Shown: positions 1-16,624 of the stretch, piece by piece
Position numbering within the stretch: position 1 is the first letter of the stretch
Layout of the letters: each line of letters begins with the position of its first letter
Assembly: GCA_011526585.1 (NCBI GenBank)
Contig: WYBB01000236.1
Span: 1-33,419 of the forward strand
Length of the DNA: 33,419 bases
Direction: 5' to 3'
DNA from: Deltaproteobacteria bacterium
GTDB lineage: Bacteria; Myxococcota_A; UBA9042; PHBI01
The notes under the pieces: model-generated
Told to the model about the DNA's origin: nothing
The model's input: the letters and a program-made list of their open reading frames with translations, nothing else
The model's database searches: none
Made by a program: the position numbers and the translations under genes

Positions 1-109
1 CAACGGATGGAAGGTCGCGCAGCAGCGCGGAACGAGGACCGGACTCCTATCGAGGCAGGCTCGGGTCGGCATCGCCAATCACGTGTTGACAGGAGACGCA
101 TCATGGAAG

Positions 110-130
110 GGGCGGCCCTCGTGGCCGTCC
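110..130. repeat. Dispersed hairpin element, copy 1
   Basis: An 8-bp inverted repeat (GGGCGGCC at 110-117, GGCCGTCC at 123-130, with one G-T wobble) encloses a 5-nt loop. The same element lies at 12092-12112 in the opposite orientation with a perfect stem. It sits upstream of the oxidoreductase gene. The rest of 1-175 shows no supported gene. Confidence 0.5.
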
Positions 131-175
131 GGTAGCGCCTTCACGCGATGCTCATTTGGAGCGAGGAGGTCGACG

Positions 176-1483
176 ATGCCTCGACAGCCCTTCGTGAACT
201 GGGCGAAGAACCAACGCTCGGTCCCCATCGCCCGCCACACCCCCGCCGACGAGGCGGCGATCGTCGCCCTGGTGCGCGAGGTGCGCGAGCGCGGCGAGAG
301 CCTGCGCGTCGTCGGCGCCGGCCACTCCTGGAGCGACGCGGCGCTGACCGATCGGCACCTCGTCTCGCTCGACCGCCACGCCGGGATCGTCGCCGTCGAT
401 CGCGAACGCCTGCGCGTGACCGTCAAGGCCGGTACCCGCCTCTTCGATCTCGTCGCCGCGCTGCATGCGCACGGTCTCGCGCTGGAGAACCTCGGCTCGA
501 TCGCCGAGCAGAGCGTCGCCGGCGCGATCTCGACCGGCACCCACGGCACCGGCCTCACCCACGGTGTGCTCGCCACCCAGGTCGTCGCCATGCGCCTCGT
601 CACCGGCACCGGCGAGGTGCGCGCGCTCTCGGACGACGACGGCGACGTATCGCTCGAGCTCCTCGACGCCGCGCGCGTTTCCCTCGGCTGCCTCGGCGTC
701 ATCTCCGAGCTCACGCTGCGCGTGCGCGAGGCCTTCGACCTCGAAGAGCGCGCCTGGTCGCTGCCCTTCGAAGAGGCCGCGCGCACCGTCGTCGCCCTCG
801 CGCGCGAGCACGCCCACCTCAAGGCGTGGTGGCTGCCCCACACCGGGCGGGTGCAGATCTTCGCCGCCAACCCGACGAGCGCGCCGCGCGCCGGCGCCAG
901 CGCGCTCTCGCGCAGGGCCGACCAGCTGATCAACCAGACGGTCTTCCCGGCGATCCTCGGCCTCGGCCGCCTCCTGCCCTCGGCCGTGCCCGCGCTGAAC
1001 CGCCTGGTCGGCCGGTCCTACTTCGGCGAGCGCAGGAAGGTCGACCGCAGCGACCGCATCTTCAACGTCGCCATGCCGCCGCGCCACCTCGAGATGGAGT
1101 ACGGCCTGCCGCTCGACGCCGTGCCCGAGGTCCTGCGCGATCTCGAGCGCATGATCACGCGGCGCCGCCTGCGCGTGAACTTCGTGCAGGAGCTGCGCTT
1201 CGTCGCCGCCGACGCCTGCCACCTCTCGCCCGCCTTCGGCCGCGAGAGCTGCCAGCTCGGCGCCTACATGGCGACGAGCAGAGACAGCGACGCCTACTTC
1301 ACGGGCTTCGAGGCGATGGCGCTCGCCGCCCTTGGCCGGCCCCACTGGGGCAAGCTCTTCTTCGCCGACGGCGCCACCCTCGCCCCGCGCTACCCGCGCT
1401 GGGAGCGTTTCTGCGCCCTCAGCCGCGAGCTCGACCCGGATTCCGTCTTCACGTCGGCCTTCACCCGGCGCATCATGGGCTGA
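176..1483 (+). CDS. FAD-dependent oxidoreductase, sugar-1,4-lactone oxidase family
   Basis: A 435-residue flavoprotein of the aldonolactone oxidase (GULO/ALO/AldO) family. These enzymes oxidise a hydroxyl or polyol substrate using FAD and O2 or another acceptor. The N-terminal FAD-binding (PCMH-type) domain spans roughly residues 12-190. It contains VGAGHSWSD, whose His50 is at the position that carries covalent FAD in family members with this His, and a conserved SIAEQSVAGAISTGTHGTG stretch. The C-terminal ALO domain ends with the family signature HWGK (390-393). ATG 176 is chosen because GAGGAGGT at 163-170 lies 5 nt upstream; the frame is open further up to GTG 83 but without family similarity. 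The P450 start follows 39 nt after the stop, and P450 and NRPS are on the same strand, so a tailoring role is inferred. The substrate is unknown. A general sugar-lactone oxidase unrelated to the NRPS is the alternative. Confidence 0.85.
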   Translation: MPRQPFVNWAKNQRSVPIARHTPADEAAIVALVREVRERGESLRVVGAGHSWSDAALTDRHLVSLDRHAGIVAVDRERLRVTVKAGTRLFDLVAALHAHGLALENLGSIAEQSVAGAISTGTHGTGLTHGVLATQVVAMRLVTGTGEVRALSDDDGDVSLELLDAARVSLGCLGVISELTLRVREAFDLEERAWSLPFEEAARTVVALAREHAHLKAWWLPHTGRVQIFAANPTSAPRAGASALSRRADQLINQTVFPAILGLGRLLPSAVPALNRLVGRSYFGERRKVDRSDRIFNVAMPPRHLEMEYGLPLDAVPEVLRDLERMITRRRLRVNFVQELRFVAADACHLSPAFGRESCQLGAYMATSRDSDAYFTGFEAMALAALGRPHWGKLFFADGATLAPRYPRWERFCALSRELDPDSVFTSAFTRRIMG

Positions 1484-1522
1484 ACCTCGACGGCGTCACG
1501 TCGAAGTGCGGGGGTGAGCGGC

Positions 1523-3390
1523 ATGGACAACGGCGCGTGGGCTCGCCCATGGCGATGGCGACGAAGACATCGTGATCTGCCTGCCGATCAGGCGCTCTTC
1601 CGGCCGCCGCAGCGCGTCGGCCCGAGCCTCTTGCACCGCGTCGCGACCGAGGCCGGCCACCGCCTGGTGCGCGCGCTCAACGCCCGGGCCTTCGACTGGC
1701 GCGTCGCGGGTCGCCCCGCCAACCCCCTGCGGATCCTGCACGACCTCATCGAAGAGCGCGCCACCGGGATCGATCCGCGCGTGCCGCGCGAGTACCTCGG
1801 CGTGCTCGGCGCCGCGGCGCGCGGCACCGATCTCACGACCCTGCAGGCGCCGGTCTTCGCGGCGCGCTACGGGGCAAACCGTCAGCGCGCACACGAGCGC
1901 CGGGCGCGCGGGCTGCCGGTCGATCCACACACCCCCGACGGCGACACCTGGGCGATGACCGTGCCCAACCTGCCGCTCGTCGACTTCGGGCCGAACGCGG
2001 TCGACTCGGGCTACGTGCGCCGCCCGGGCCCGCTCCTGGCGATCTACTGCGTCAAGGGCAAGACCGCGCTGCGCGAGGTCTTCACGAGCCCGAACTTCGA
2101 TCGTGGCGTCGTGCCCTACCACGTGCTCGCGCAGGCGATCGGCACCCCCTCGATCAAGGCGACCGACGAGGCCCAGGGCGCCGGCCTCTTCGCAGGGCGC
2201 ATGCAGAAGAACGCCACCTGGCGCGACGACCGCCGCCTGAGCCTGCGCCTGGTCGGCGCGCGCGCCCTCGACGACCTGGTGCCGGGCATGGTGGCCGCGC
2301 TCGACGAGGTCGTCGCCGAGATCGACGCCTTCATCGACGCCCACCCCGAGCAGCCGATCGACGGCAGCGTACTGATGTCGCGTATCGCCTTCCGCATGAT
2401 CCTGCGCGCGGCCTTCGGCCCGGTGCACGACGCGCGCTTCGACCGCATGGGCGAGGAGCTGCGTGACGCCCTGCGCGAGGTGCTGCGCTACTTCGCCACC
2501 GCGCGCTACTTCCTCGACTCGCGCGGCATGATGGAAGAGCTGGCGGTCGCCAAGCGGATCTTCGCCGAGCTCGGCGCCCGCATCCGCGCGCTGCACGCCG
2601 AGGGCGCGCTCACCCCGGCGCAGCTCGAGATCCCGCTCCTGCGTTACGTGCTCTTCGGCGGCGACGGCGACGGCCCGCCCGATCCCCCGTCGGACGACCG
2701 CCTCTACGCCCTGCTCGTGCCGATCCTCTTCGGCGGTCACGAGACGACCGGCTACACCCTCGCCTGGGTGCTCTATCACCTCGGCCTCGATCCGACGCTC
2801 GAGCGCCGCTACCTCGACGAGCTCGCCGCCTTCCGGGCCGAGCGCCCCGGCGAGGTGGCGCGCCCGGCCTTCATCGAGGAACGACCCGTGCAGCAGGCGC
2901 TGCTCTACGAGATCGGCCGGCGCTATCCGCCGGTCGTCGCCGCCGCGCGCACCTCGACCGCGGCCGGCGAGGTCGGGCCCGATCCCGACTCGGGCATCGG
3001 CGCCTTCGCCTACCCGGCCGGCGCCTTGTTCCTCGCCGAGATCACCGCGGTGCACCACGATCCCGAGCGCTACCCCGAGCCCTACACCGTCGACATCGAC
3101 CGCTGGCTCCGCGGCACCGAGGCGCTGTCGCGCGCCGAAGCCGGACGCCAGGTGCGCGCCCGCTACAACGCCGCCGAGAAGGGCTTCGACTACATCCTCT
3201 TCGGCGCCGGCCCCGCCAAGTGCCTCGGCCAGGCCTTCAACCAGCTCGAGTGCAACCTCATCCTCGACGCGCTGCTCGAGCGCTACCGCTTCGAGCTCGT
3301 GCACCCCGAGCGCCCGGTGCGACCGACGCGCGCCGCCATCAGCGGCCCCGAGCCCGGCAGCATCGCGGTCCGCATCCGCCGGCGGCGACC

Positions 3391-3394
<4 letters not shown>
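1523..3394 (+). CDS. Cytochrome P450 with long N-terminal extension
   Basis: A 623-residue P450 monooxygenase carrying all core motifs. These are WxxxR of helix C (W233-R237), the I-helix oxygen-activation motif GGHETT (404-409), ExxR in EIGR (463-466), and the heme loop FGAGPAKCLGQAF with axial Cys567. Bacterial P450s are usually about 400-450 residues with WxxxR near residue 100. Here roughly 110-130 extra residues precede the core; they are Arg-rich at the very N-terminus and I recognise no domain in them. ATG 1523 is chosen because purine-rich GGGGGTGAG precedes it; GTG 1514 in the same frame is possible. No membrane anchor is evident. The stop overlaps the NRPS start (ATGA), so translation is probably coupled and the enzyme likely oxidises the NRPS-bound or released product. 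The redox partner is not in the window. Confidence 0.92.
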
Positions 3395-10653
<7,259 letters not shown>

Positions 10654-10746
10654 CGCGTGAGCCCTTGGGCCCGTAGGAATGGAGCCCGGCGCCGCCCGGT
10701 TCATCGCTCGCACGCCGCGAGGCGCCGGTAAGGCCGCATCCATCGT

Positions 10747-10773
10747 TTGACATCGGCCAGCCGCGAGGCTAAT
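10747..10773 (+). promoter_or_regulatory. Putative sigma70-type promoter of the Skp/OmpH-like gene
   Basis: A perfect TTGACA (10747-10752) is followed 15 nt later by GCTAAT (10768-10773, 4 of 6 matches). The spacing is shorter than ideal. It lies 30 nt before the GTG start at 10803 in a locally AT-richer patch of the 149-nt gap after the NRPS gene, whose remainder shows nothing else I can support. Confidence 0.45.
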
Positions 10774-10802
10774 TGCCCCACGTTTCCGCCCTGGAGAGCC
10801 CC

Positions 10803-11333
10803 GTGCGAAAGTCCATCCTCGTCGTTTCGAGCCTCGTGTTGATGCTGACCCTGTCGGCGCTTGCCGGCGTGCAGGACGCGCACGCGGCCGAGCTGAAGAT
10901 CGGCGTGGTCGACGTCGAGTACGTCATCCACACGTCGACCAAGGGCAAGGCCGCCAAGAGCAAGCTCAAGAAGATGTTCGACGACAAGCAGAAGGAGCTC
11001 GACGTCGAGCAGAAGAAGCTGCTCGAGCTCAAGAAGGAGATCGAGGAGCAGTCGGAGATGGCCACGCCCGAGAAGCGCAAGGCCAAGGTCCTCGAGTACC
11101 AGCAGGGCCTGCTCAAGCTGCAGGAGCTCTACCTCAAGAACCAGCAGGAGCTCGCGAAGAAAGAGGTCGAGCTGATGAAGCCGATCCTCGCCTCGCTCGA
11201 GAAGATCCTGACCGACTACGCCAAGGAAGGCGCGTACGACATCATCATGAACCGCAGCGAGCAGGGCGTGCTCTTCACCAAGCCCGACCACGACCTGACC
11301 AAGCAGGTCCTCGAGAAGCTCAACGCCGGCTGA
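10803..11333 (+). CDS. OmpH/Skp-family periplasmic chaperone
   Basis: A 176-residue secreted protein. A signal peptide (VRKS, hydrophobic core, cleavage expected after AHA) is followed by the short beta strand IGVVDVEYVI and then a long Lys/Glu-rich coiled coil (about residues 45-130). It ends with a second compact segment (YDIIMNRSEQGVLF) that pairs with the N-terminal strand. This is the Skp/OmpH layout; E. coli Skp is 161 residues. Family members form a trimeric jellyfish-shaped holdase for unfolded outer-membrane proteins in the periplasm. The start is GTG 10803, chosen because GGAG lies just upstream and the signal peptide begins there; an upstream in-frame codon at 10773 would add ten residues before the basic start of the signal. 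The rhomboid gene begins 10 nt after the stop, so the two are probably cotranscribed. Neither bamA nor lpxD, common skp neighbours, is nearby, so the exact role is less certain. Confidence 0.85.
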   Translation: MRKSILVVSSLVLMLTLSALAGVQDAHAAELKIGVVDVEYVIHTSTKGKAAKSKLKKMFDDKQKELDVEQKKLLELKKEIEEQSEMATPEKRKAKVLEYQQGLLKLQELYLKNQQELAKKEVELMKPILASLEKILTDYAKEGAYDIIMNRSEQGVLFTKPDHDLTKQVLEKLNAG

Positions 11334-11343
11334 GGCGGACCGC

Positions 11344-12078
11344 TTGGCCCAGCAACCGCAGCTCGCCTTCCCGCGCCCGACCCGCATGGTCGTGCGCCTG
11401 CTGATCGTCCTCGGCGGGCTCTGGCTGCTCTGCGCCATCGCGATCAACCTCTTCAAGAGTCGCTTCGTCTTCGACGCCTACGGCGAGCTCATGCTCACGC
11501 CGAGCGAGGTCGTGCCCGGCCTGCACGTGTGGCAGGCGCTGACCTACATGTGGCTGCACGACCTCGAGGGGTTGATGCACATCCTCTTCAACGCGATGGC
11601 GCTCTACTTCCTCGGGCCAACGCTCGAGCGGCGCTGGGGCGGCGGCAACTTCCTGCGCTTCTTCCTCCTCACGGGCGTCATCGCCGGCCTCTTCTCGGTC
11701 CTCGTCGGCGTGCTCTTCGGCGGCCGCTGGGACATCCCGATCGTCGGCGCCTCGGGCGCGATCTTCGGCCTCCTCGCGGCCTACTCGATCCTCTTTCCCA
11801 ACGCGACGATGCTGCTCTTCTTCGTCGTGCCGGTGCGCGCGCGCTGGATCATCTGGATCGCCATCGTCGGCGATCTGCTCTTCTTCGTCGCCAACCCGCG
11901 CGGCGGGGTCGCGATCCAGACCCACTTCGGCGGCGCCATCGCCGGCTGGCTGCTCGTCACCGGCAACTGGCGCCCGGGGATCTTCATGCCCAAGCTCAAG
12001 CGCCTCTTCGGCGGCCGGCGCCCACCGCCGCGCGGCAAGTTCAAGGTCTACCCCGGCGGGCGCGACCAGCTGCACTGA
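11344..12078 (+). CDS. Rhomboid-family intramembrane serine protease
   Basis: A 244-residue inner-membrane protein with about six hydrophobic segments. The family motifs are all present. HILFN (79-83) supplies the oxyanion-site His and Asn, GASG (135-138) carries the nucleophile Ser137, and THFGGAIAGW carries the catalytic His194. Rhomboids cleave transmembrane helices of client proteins inside the bilayer. The C-terminal 35 residues are basic and cytosolic-looking (LKRLFGGRRPPPRGKFK). The start is probably TTG 11344, with GAGGCGGA upstream; the next candidate is ATG 11386, which would remove 14 residues before the first membrane segment. It lies 10 nt after the Skp-like gene, so an envelope quality-control pairing is possible but is inference from position. 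The client is unknown. Confidence 0.9.
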   Translation: MAQQPQLAFPRPTRMVVRLLIVLGGLWLLCAIAINLFKSRFVFDAYGELMLTPSEVVPGLHVWQALTYMWLHDLEGLMHILFNAMALYFLGPTLERRWGGGNFLRFFLLTGVIAGLFSVLVGVLFGGRWDIPIVGASGAIFGLLAAYSILFPNATMLLFFVVPVRARWIIWIAIVGDLLFFVANPRGGVAIQTHFGGAIAGWLLVTGNWRPGIFMPKLKRLFGGRRPPPRGKFKVYPGGRDQLH

Positions 12079-12091
12079 CGGTCAACGGTCC

Positions 12092-12112
12092 GGGCGGCCA
12101 CGAGGGCCGCCC
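12092..12112. terminator. Hairpin between convergent genes, copy 2 of the dispersed element
   Basis: A perfect 8-bp inverted repeat (GGGCGGCC 12092-12099, GGCCGCCC 12105-12112) with loop ACGAG lies within the 45-nt gap between the rhomboid and hemL stop codons. The position suits a bidirectional terminator, but there is no real T-tract, only CCTTTC on the plus side. It may simply be a dispersed intergenic repeat, since a second copy lies at 110-130. Confidence 0.5.
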
Positions 12113-12123
12113 CTACGGTCCTT

Positions 12124-13416
12124 TCAGAGGTCGCCGAGGGCCTGGCGGGCGGCGATGATGGTCGCGCCGATGTCGTCGTCGCTGTGCGCGGCGGAGATGA
12201 ACCAGGCCTCGTACTGCGAGGGCGGCAGCAGGAAGCCGCGCTCGCGCATGCCGCGGAAGAACGCGCCGAAGCGCGCCTTGGCCGAGGCGGGCACGTCGTC
12301 GAGCTGCTTGATCCTGCGGCCCGTCTGCTCGGTGAAGAACAGGGTGATCATCGAGCCGACGCGCTGCACCGTGCCGGCGACGCTCGCGGCGGCGAGCGCC
12401 TCCTCGAGGCCGCGCTGCAGCGCCTTGCCGAGGTGCTCGAGGCGCTCGTAGATCCCGCCGTGCGCGAGGATCTTGAGCGTCGCCAGGCCGGCGGCGACCG
12501 AGACCGGGTTGCCCGAGTTGGTGCCGGCCTGATAGACCGGGCCCTCGGGGGCGATCGTCGCCATCAGGGACGAGCTCGCGCCGTAGGCGCCGATCGGCAT
12601 GCCGCCGCCGATGATCTTGCCGAGCGTCGTGATGTCGGGCGTGACGTGATAGCGCGCCTGCGCGCCGCCGAGCGCGACGCGGAAGCCGGTCATCACCTCG
12701 TCGAAGATCGAGAGCGCGCCGTGCTTCTTGCAGAGCGCGACCACGCCCTGGAGGTAGCCGGGCTCCGGCGGCACCACGCCCATGTTGCCGGCGACCGGCT
12801 CGAGGATCACCGCGGCGATCTCGCCGGGGTGCGCGTCGAAGAGCGCCTGCATCGCTTCGAGATCGTTGAACGGGCAGACCAGCGTGTCGCGCGCGACGGT
12901 GCCGGGCACGCCGGCCGAGTCGGGCTGGCCGAGCGTCATCGCGCCCGAGCCGGCCTTGACCAGCAGGTGATCGGCGTGGCCGTGGTAGCAGCCCTCGAGC
13001 TTGATGATCTTGCTTCGGCCCGTCGCGCCGCGCGCCAGACGCAGCGCCGACATCGTCGCCTCGGTGCCCGAGGAGACGAAGCGCAGGCGCTCGATCCCCG
13101 GCACGTGCTCGACGATGAGCGCGCCGAGCTCGGACTCGAGCTCGGTCGGCATGCCGAAGGAGAGGCCATGGGTGAGCTGCGCGCGCATCGCGTCGAGCAC
13201 CTCCTGGCGGCCATGGCCGAGGATCATCGGGCCGAAGGCGCCGACGTAGTCGAGGTAGCGGTTGTTGTCGACGTCGGTGACCCAGGCGCCGTCGCCCTTG
13301 GCGGCGAAAACCGGATCGCAGCCGACCGAGCGGCACGCGCGCGCCGGGCTGTTGACCCCGCCGGGGAAGAGGCGCTTGGCGCGGGAGAAGGCGGCGTCGG
13401 AGTGCTTGTGGCTCAT
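12124..13416 (-). CDS. hemL: Glutamate-1-semialdehyde 2,1-aminomutase
   Basis: A 430-residue PLP enzyme of the class-III aminotransferase fold. It converts glutamate-1-semialdehyde to 5-aminolevulinate in the C5 route of heme and tetrapyrrole synthesis, in the cytoplasm. The N-terminus (FPGGVNSPARA) is the HemL signature, and SSGTEATMSA (115-124) binds the cofactor phosphate. FDEVMTGFR (238-246) contains the PLP-ring Asp, and Lys267 in TTLGKIIGGGMPIGAYG forms the Schiff base. The length is typical. The family's QAGTLSGNP motif is here QAGTNSGNP. The ATG at 13416 has GAGGT a few bases upstream. It starts 28 nt after the ABC-F stop, so the two genes are likely cotranscribed. The 5-aminolevulinate route fits a proteobacteria-like or myxobacterial host that does not rely on HemA-type ALA synthase alone. 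Confidence 0.95.
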   Translation of the reverse strand: MSHKHSDAAFSRAKRLFPGGVNSPARACRSVGCDPVFAAKGDGAWVTDVDNNRYLDYVGAFGPMILGHGRQEVLDAMRAQLTHGLSFGMPTELESELGALIVEHVPGIERLRFVSSGTEATMSALRLARGATGRSKIIKLEGCYHGHADHLLVKAGSGAMTLGQPDSAGVPGTVARDTLVCPFNDLEAMQALFDAHPGEIAAVILEPVAGNMGVVPPEPGYLQGVVALCKKHGALSIFDEVMTGFRVALGGAQARYHVTPDITTLGKIIGGGMPIGAYGASSSLMATIAPEGPVYQAGTNSGNPVSVAAGLATLKILAHGGIYERLEHLGKALQRGLEEALAAASVAGTVQRVGSMITLFFTEQTGRRIKQLDDVPASAKARFGAFFRGMRERGFLLPPSQYEAWFISAAHSDDDIGATIIAARQALGDL

Positions 13417-13444
13417 CGATCGTACCTCGCGGTTCGGCGTTCTG

Positions 13445-15412
<1,968 letters not shown>

Positions 15413-15493
15413 GGCCGAGGCATCTACCGCCCCGCGCGCCCGCGGCGCAAGCCCGGCCGGTCAAGATGCGGGTTTCACGAGCGATTGTTGCGC

Positions 15494-15523
15494 TTGAAAA
15501 CCGTGACCGAGTTCGGGTACAAG
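15494..15523 (+). promoter_or_regulatory. Putative sigma70-type promoter for the four-cysteine small protein
   Basis: TTGAAA (15494-15499, 5 of 6) and TACAAG (15518-15523, 4 of 6) are separated by 18 nt in the gap between the divergent ABC-F gene and the 61-residue gene. This predicts a leader of about 60 nt. Confidence 0.5.
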
Positions 15524-15532
15524 CCCGTCCTT

Positions 15533-15567
15533 CGCCGTCGCGACCCCCGTCGACGGAGGTCACGGCG
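15533..15567 (+). promoter_or_regulatory. Stable hairpin in the leader of the small-protein gene
   Basis: CGCCGT (15533-15538) and GACC (15542-15545) pair with GGTC (15558-15561) and ACGGCG (15562-15567), leaving a 3-nt bulge. The apical part holds the palindrome CCGTCGACGG (15547-15556). It lies between the predicted promoter and AGGAG (15578-15582), so it could modulate translation or mRNA stability. It matches no riboswitch class that I recognise. Confidence 0.4.
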
Positions 15568-15589
15568 GCAAGCACGCAGGAGTCGTCCG

Positions 15590-15775
15590 ATGTTGATGCA
15601 ACCCAAGAGCTTCGTCGAGCCGGTCACGTTCCACTGCAGGGGCTACGGCAAGCGCATGTCGGTGCACGATTGCATGGCGATGTTCGTCGATGCCAACGCG
15701 CTCACCCAGAAGGACAAGCCCTGCTTCAAGTGCACGCAGGGGCAGGACAACCGCAACAACTACTCGAAGTCCTGA
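15590..15775 (+). CDS. 61-residue four-cysteine protein, probably zinc-binding
   Basis: A small protein without signal peptide or membrane segment. Cys16, Cys28, Cys45 and Cys48 (the last pair as CFKC) could bind one zinc in a ribbon or knuckle; nearby His15 and His26 are further candidate ligands. I recognise no named family. The start ATG 15590 has AGGAG 7 nt upstream; ATG 15596 is a second choice. Support for a real gene comes from the good ribosome site, a plausible promoter, a leader hairpin, and a composition (Lys, Asn, Tyr, Met) unlike chance frames in this GC-rich DNA. It is divergent from the ABC-F gene and 59 nt before the DUF4384-like gene. A nucleic-acid-binding or regulatory role is possible but unproven. 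Confidence 0.75.
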   Translation: MLMQPKSFVEPVTFHCRGYGKRMSVHDCMAMFVDANALTQKDKPCFKCTQGQDNRNNYSKS

Positions 15776-15822
15776 GCAGCGAGGAGGCGCCCGCGGGGAA
15801 GCGGGACCGGGGCGCCGTGTGT

Positions 15823-15828
15823 TAGCAT
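15823..15828 (+). promoter_or_regulatory. Possible -10 box for a leaderless DUF4384-like mRNA
   Basis: TAGCAT ends 6 nt before GTG 15835, in the place where transcription would start at or next to the start codon. No clear -35 box and no Shine-Dalgarno before the GTG are seen. Confidence 0.3.
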
Positions 15829-15834
15829 GGGGCC

Positions 15835-16539
15835 GTGCTGTCCCCATCGCACCGTAGGGCGTTGATCTCGAGCGTGATGCTCCTGGGCTGGGTCGCGGCG
15901 GAGACCCACCCGGGCGGTGCGGCCGAGCCACGCCCGCGTCCCGCCGACGGGCGACGCGCTGCCGAGGACGACGGTGAGCGCCCGGCGCGCCGGGAGCGTG
16001 ATGCCGACGCGCGGCGCGAGCGGCGTGAGATCGAAGGCGGCGCCGGCGGCGCGAGCGCGACGCGGCTCCAGGCTCAGACCGAGCTGCGCATCGAGTGGCG
16101 GCAAGGCGGCTGCGCGATCGAGGGCCACGCGCGCTTCGTCAAGGCGCTGCTCGCGACCCAGAACCAGAGCGACGCGATGAGCCTCGAGGTCTGGGGCGAC
16201 GCGCACGAGTACGTGCCCTTCCAGGAGGTGATCTACTACATGCGCGTGCCGCGCGCCGCGTACGTGACGCTCTTCTGGATCGGGCCGCGCCAGGACATCT
16301 TCGTGCCGTTTTCGAACCTGCGCATCCCCGCCGATCGCGACGTCTCGGTCGATCCCGACAGCATCGTGGTGCCGCCGCTCGGGCGCGAGCAGTGGGTGGC
16401 ACTCGCGAGCCTCGAGCCGATCCCCCTGCCCTGCCGCGTGCCCGAAGCCGAGCACCTCGCCTGGCTCGGGCGCGTCAGGGCGCTGCCGCACGGCGTCGGG
16501 CGCTGGGAGGTGCGCTCGAAGGAGCGAATCCAGGACTGA
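15835..16539 (+). CDS. Secreted DUF4384-like protein of unknown function
   Basis: A 234-residue protein with an N-terminal signal segment (HRRALISSVMLLGWVAA, cleavage probably near residues 22-30). A disordered Arg/Glu/Asp-rich stretch (about 31-72) follows. The globular part holds a DUF4384-like beta domain at about 130-195: YYMRVPRAAYVTLFW, then FVPFSNLRIPADRDVSV, then a conserved-looking PPLGREQWVALAS. DUF4384 modules are often found C-terminal to caspase-like or kinase proteins and on their own in secreted proteins; their role is not known. Cys93 and Cys200 could form a disulfide. The start is GTG 15835, the only in-frame start that keeps the signal peptide; an ATG at 15827 is out of frame. 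The 85-nt gap to the convergent giant protease gene shows no clear terminator. Confidence 0.75.
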   Translation: MLSPSHRRALISSVMLLGWVAAETHPGGAAEPRPRPADGRRAAEDDGERPARRERDADARRERREIEGGAGGASATRLQAQTELRIEWRQGGCAIEGHARFVKALLATQNQSDAMSLEVWGDAHEYVPFQEVIYYMRVPRAAYVTLFWIGPRQDIFVPFSNLRIPADRDVSVDPDSIVVPPLGREQWVALASLEPIPLPCRVPEAEHLAWLGRVRALPHGVGRWEVRSKERIQD

Positions 16540-16624
16540 CCGGTTGTCGCAAATCGGGCTGCGGTGGGCGTCTGCGGCGTCAGTCGGCCGGTCGCTTGCG
16601 CGGCGTACGGCCCGGCTCGCGGCG

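Noticed and set aside
86..91. TTGACA as a -35 box for the oxidoreductase gene
   Set aside because: No acceptable -10 box lies 15-19 nt downstream; that stretch is GC-only hairpin sequence.
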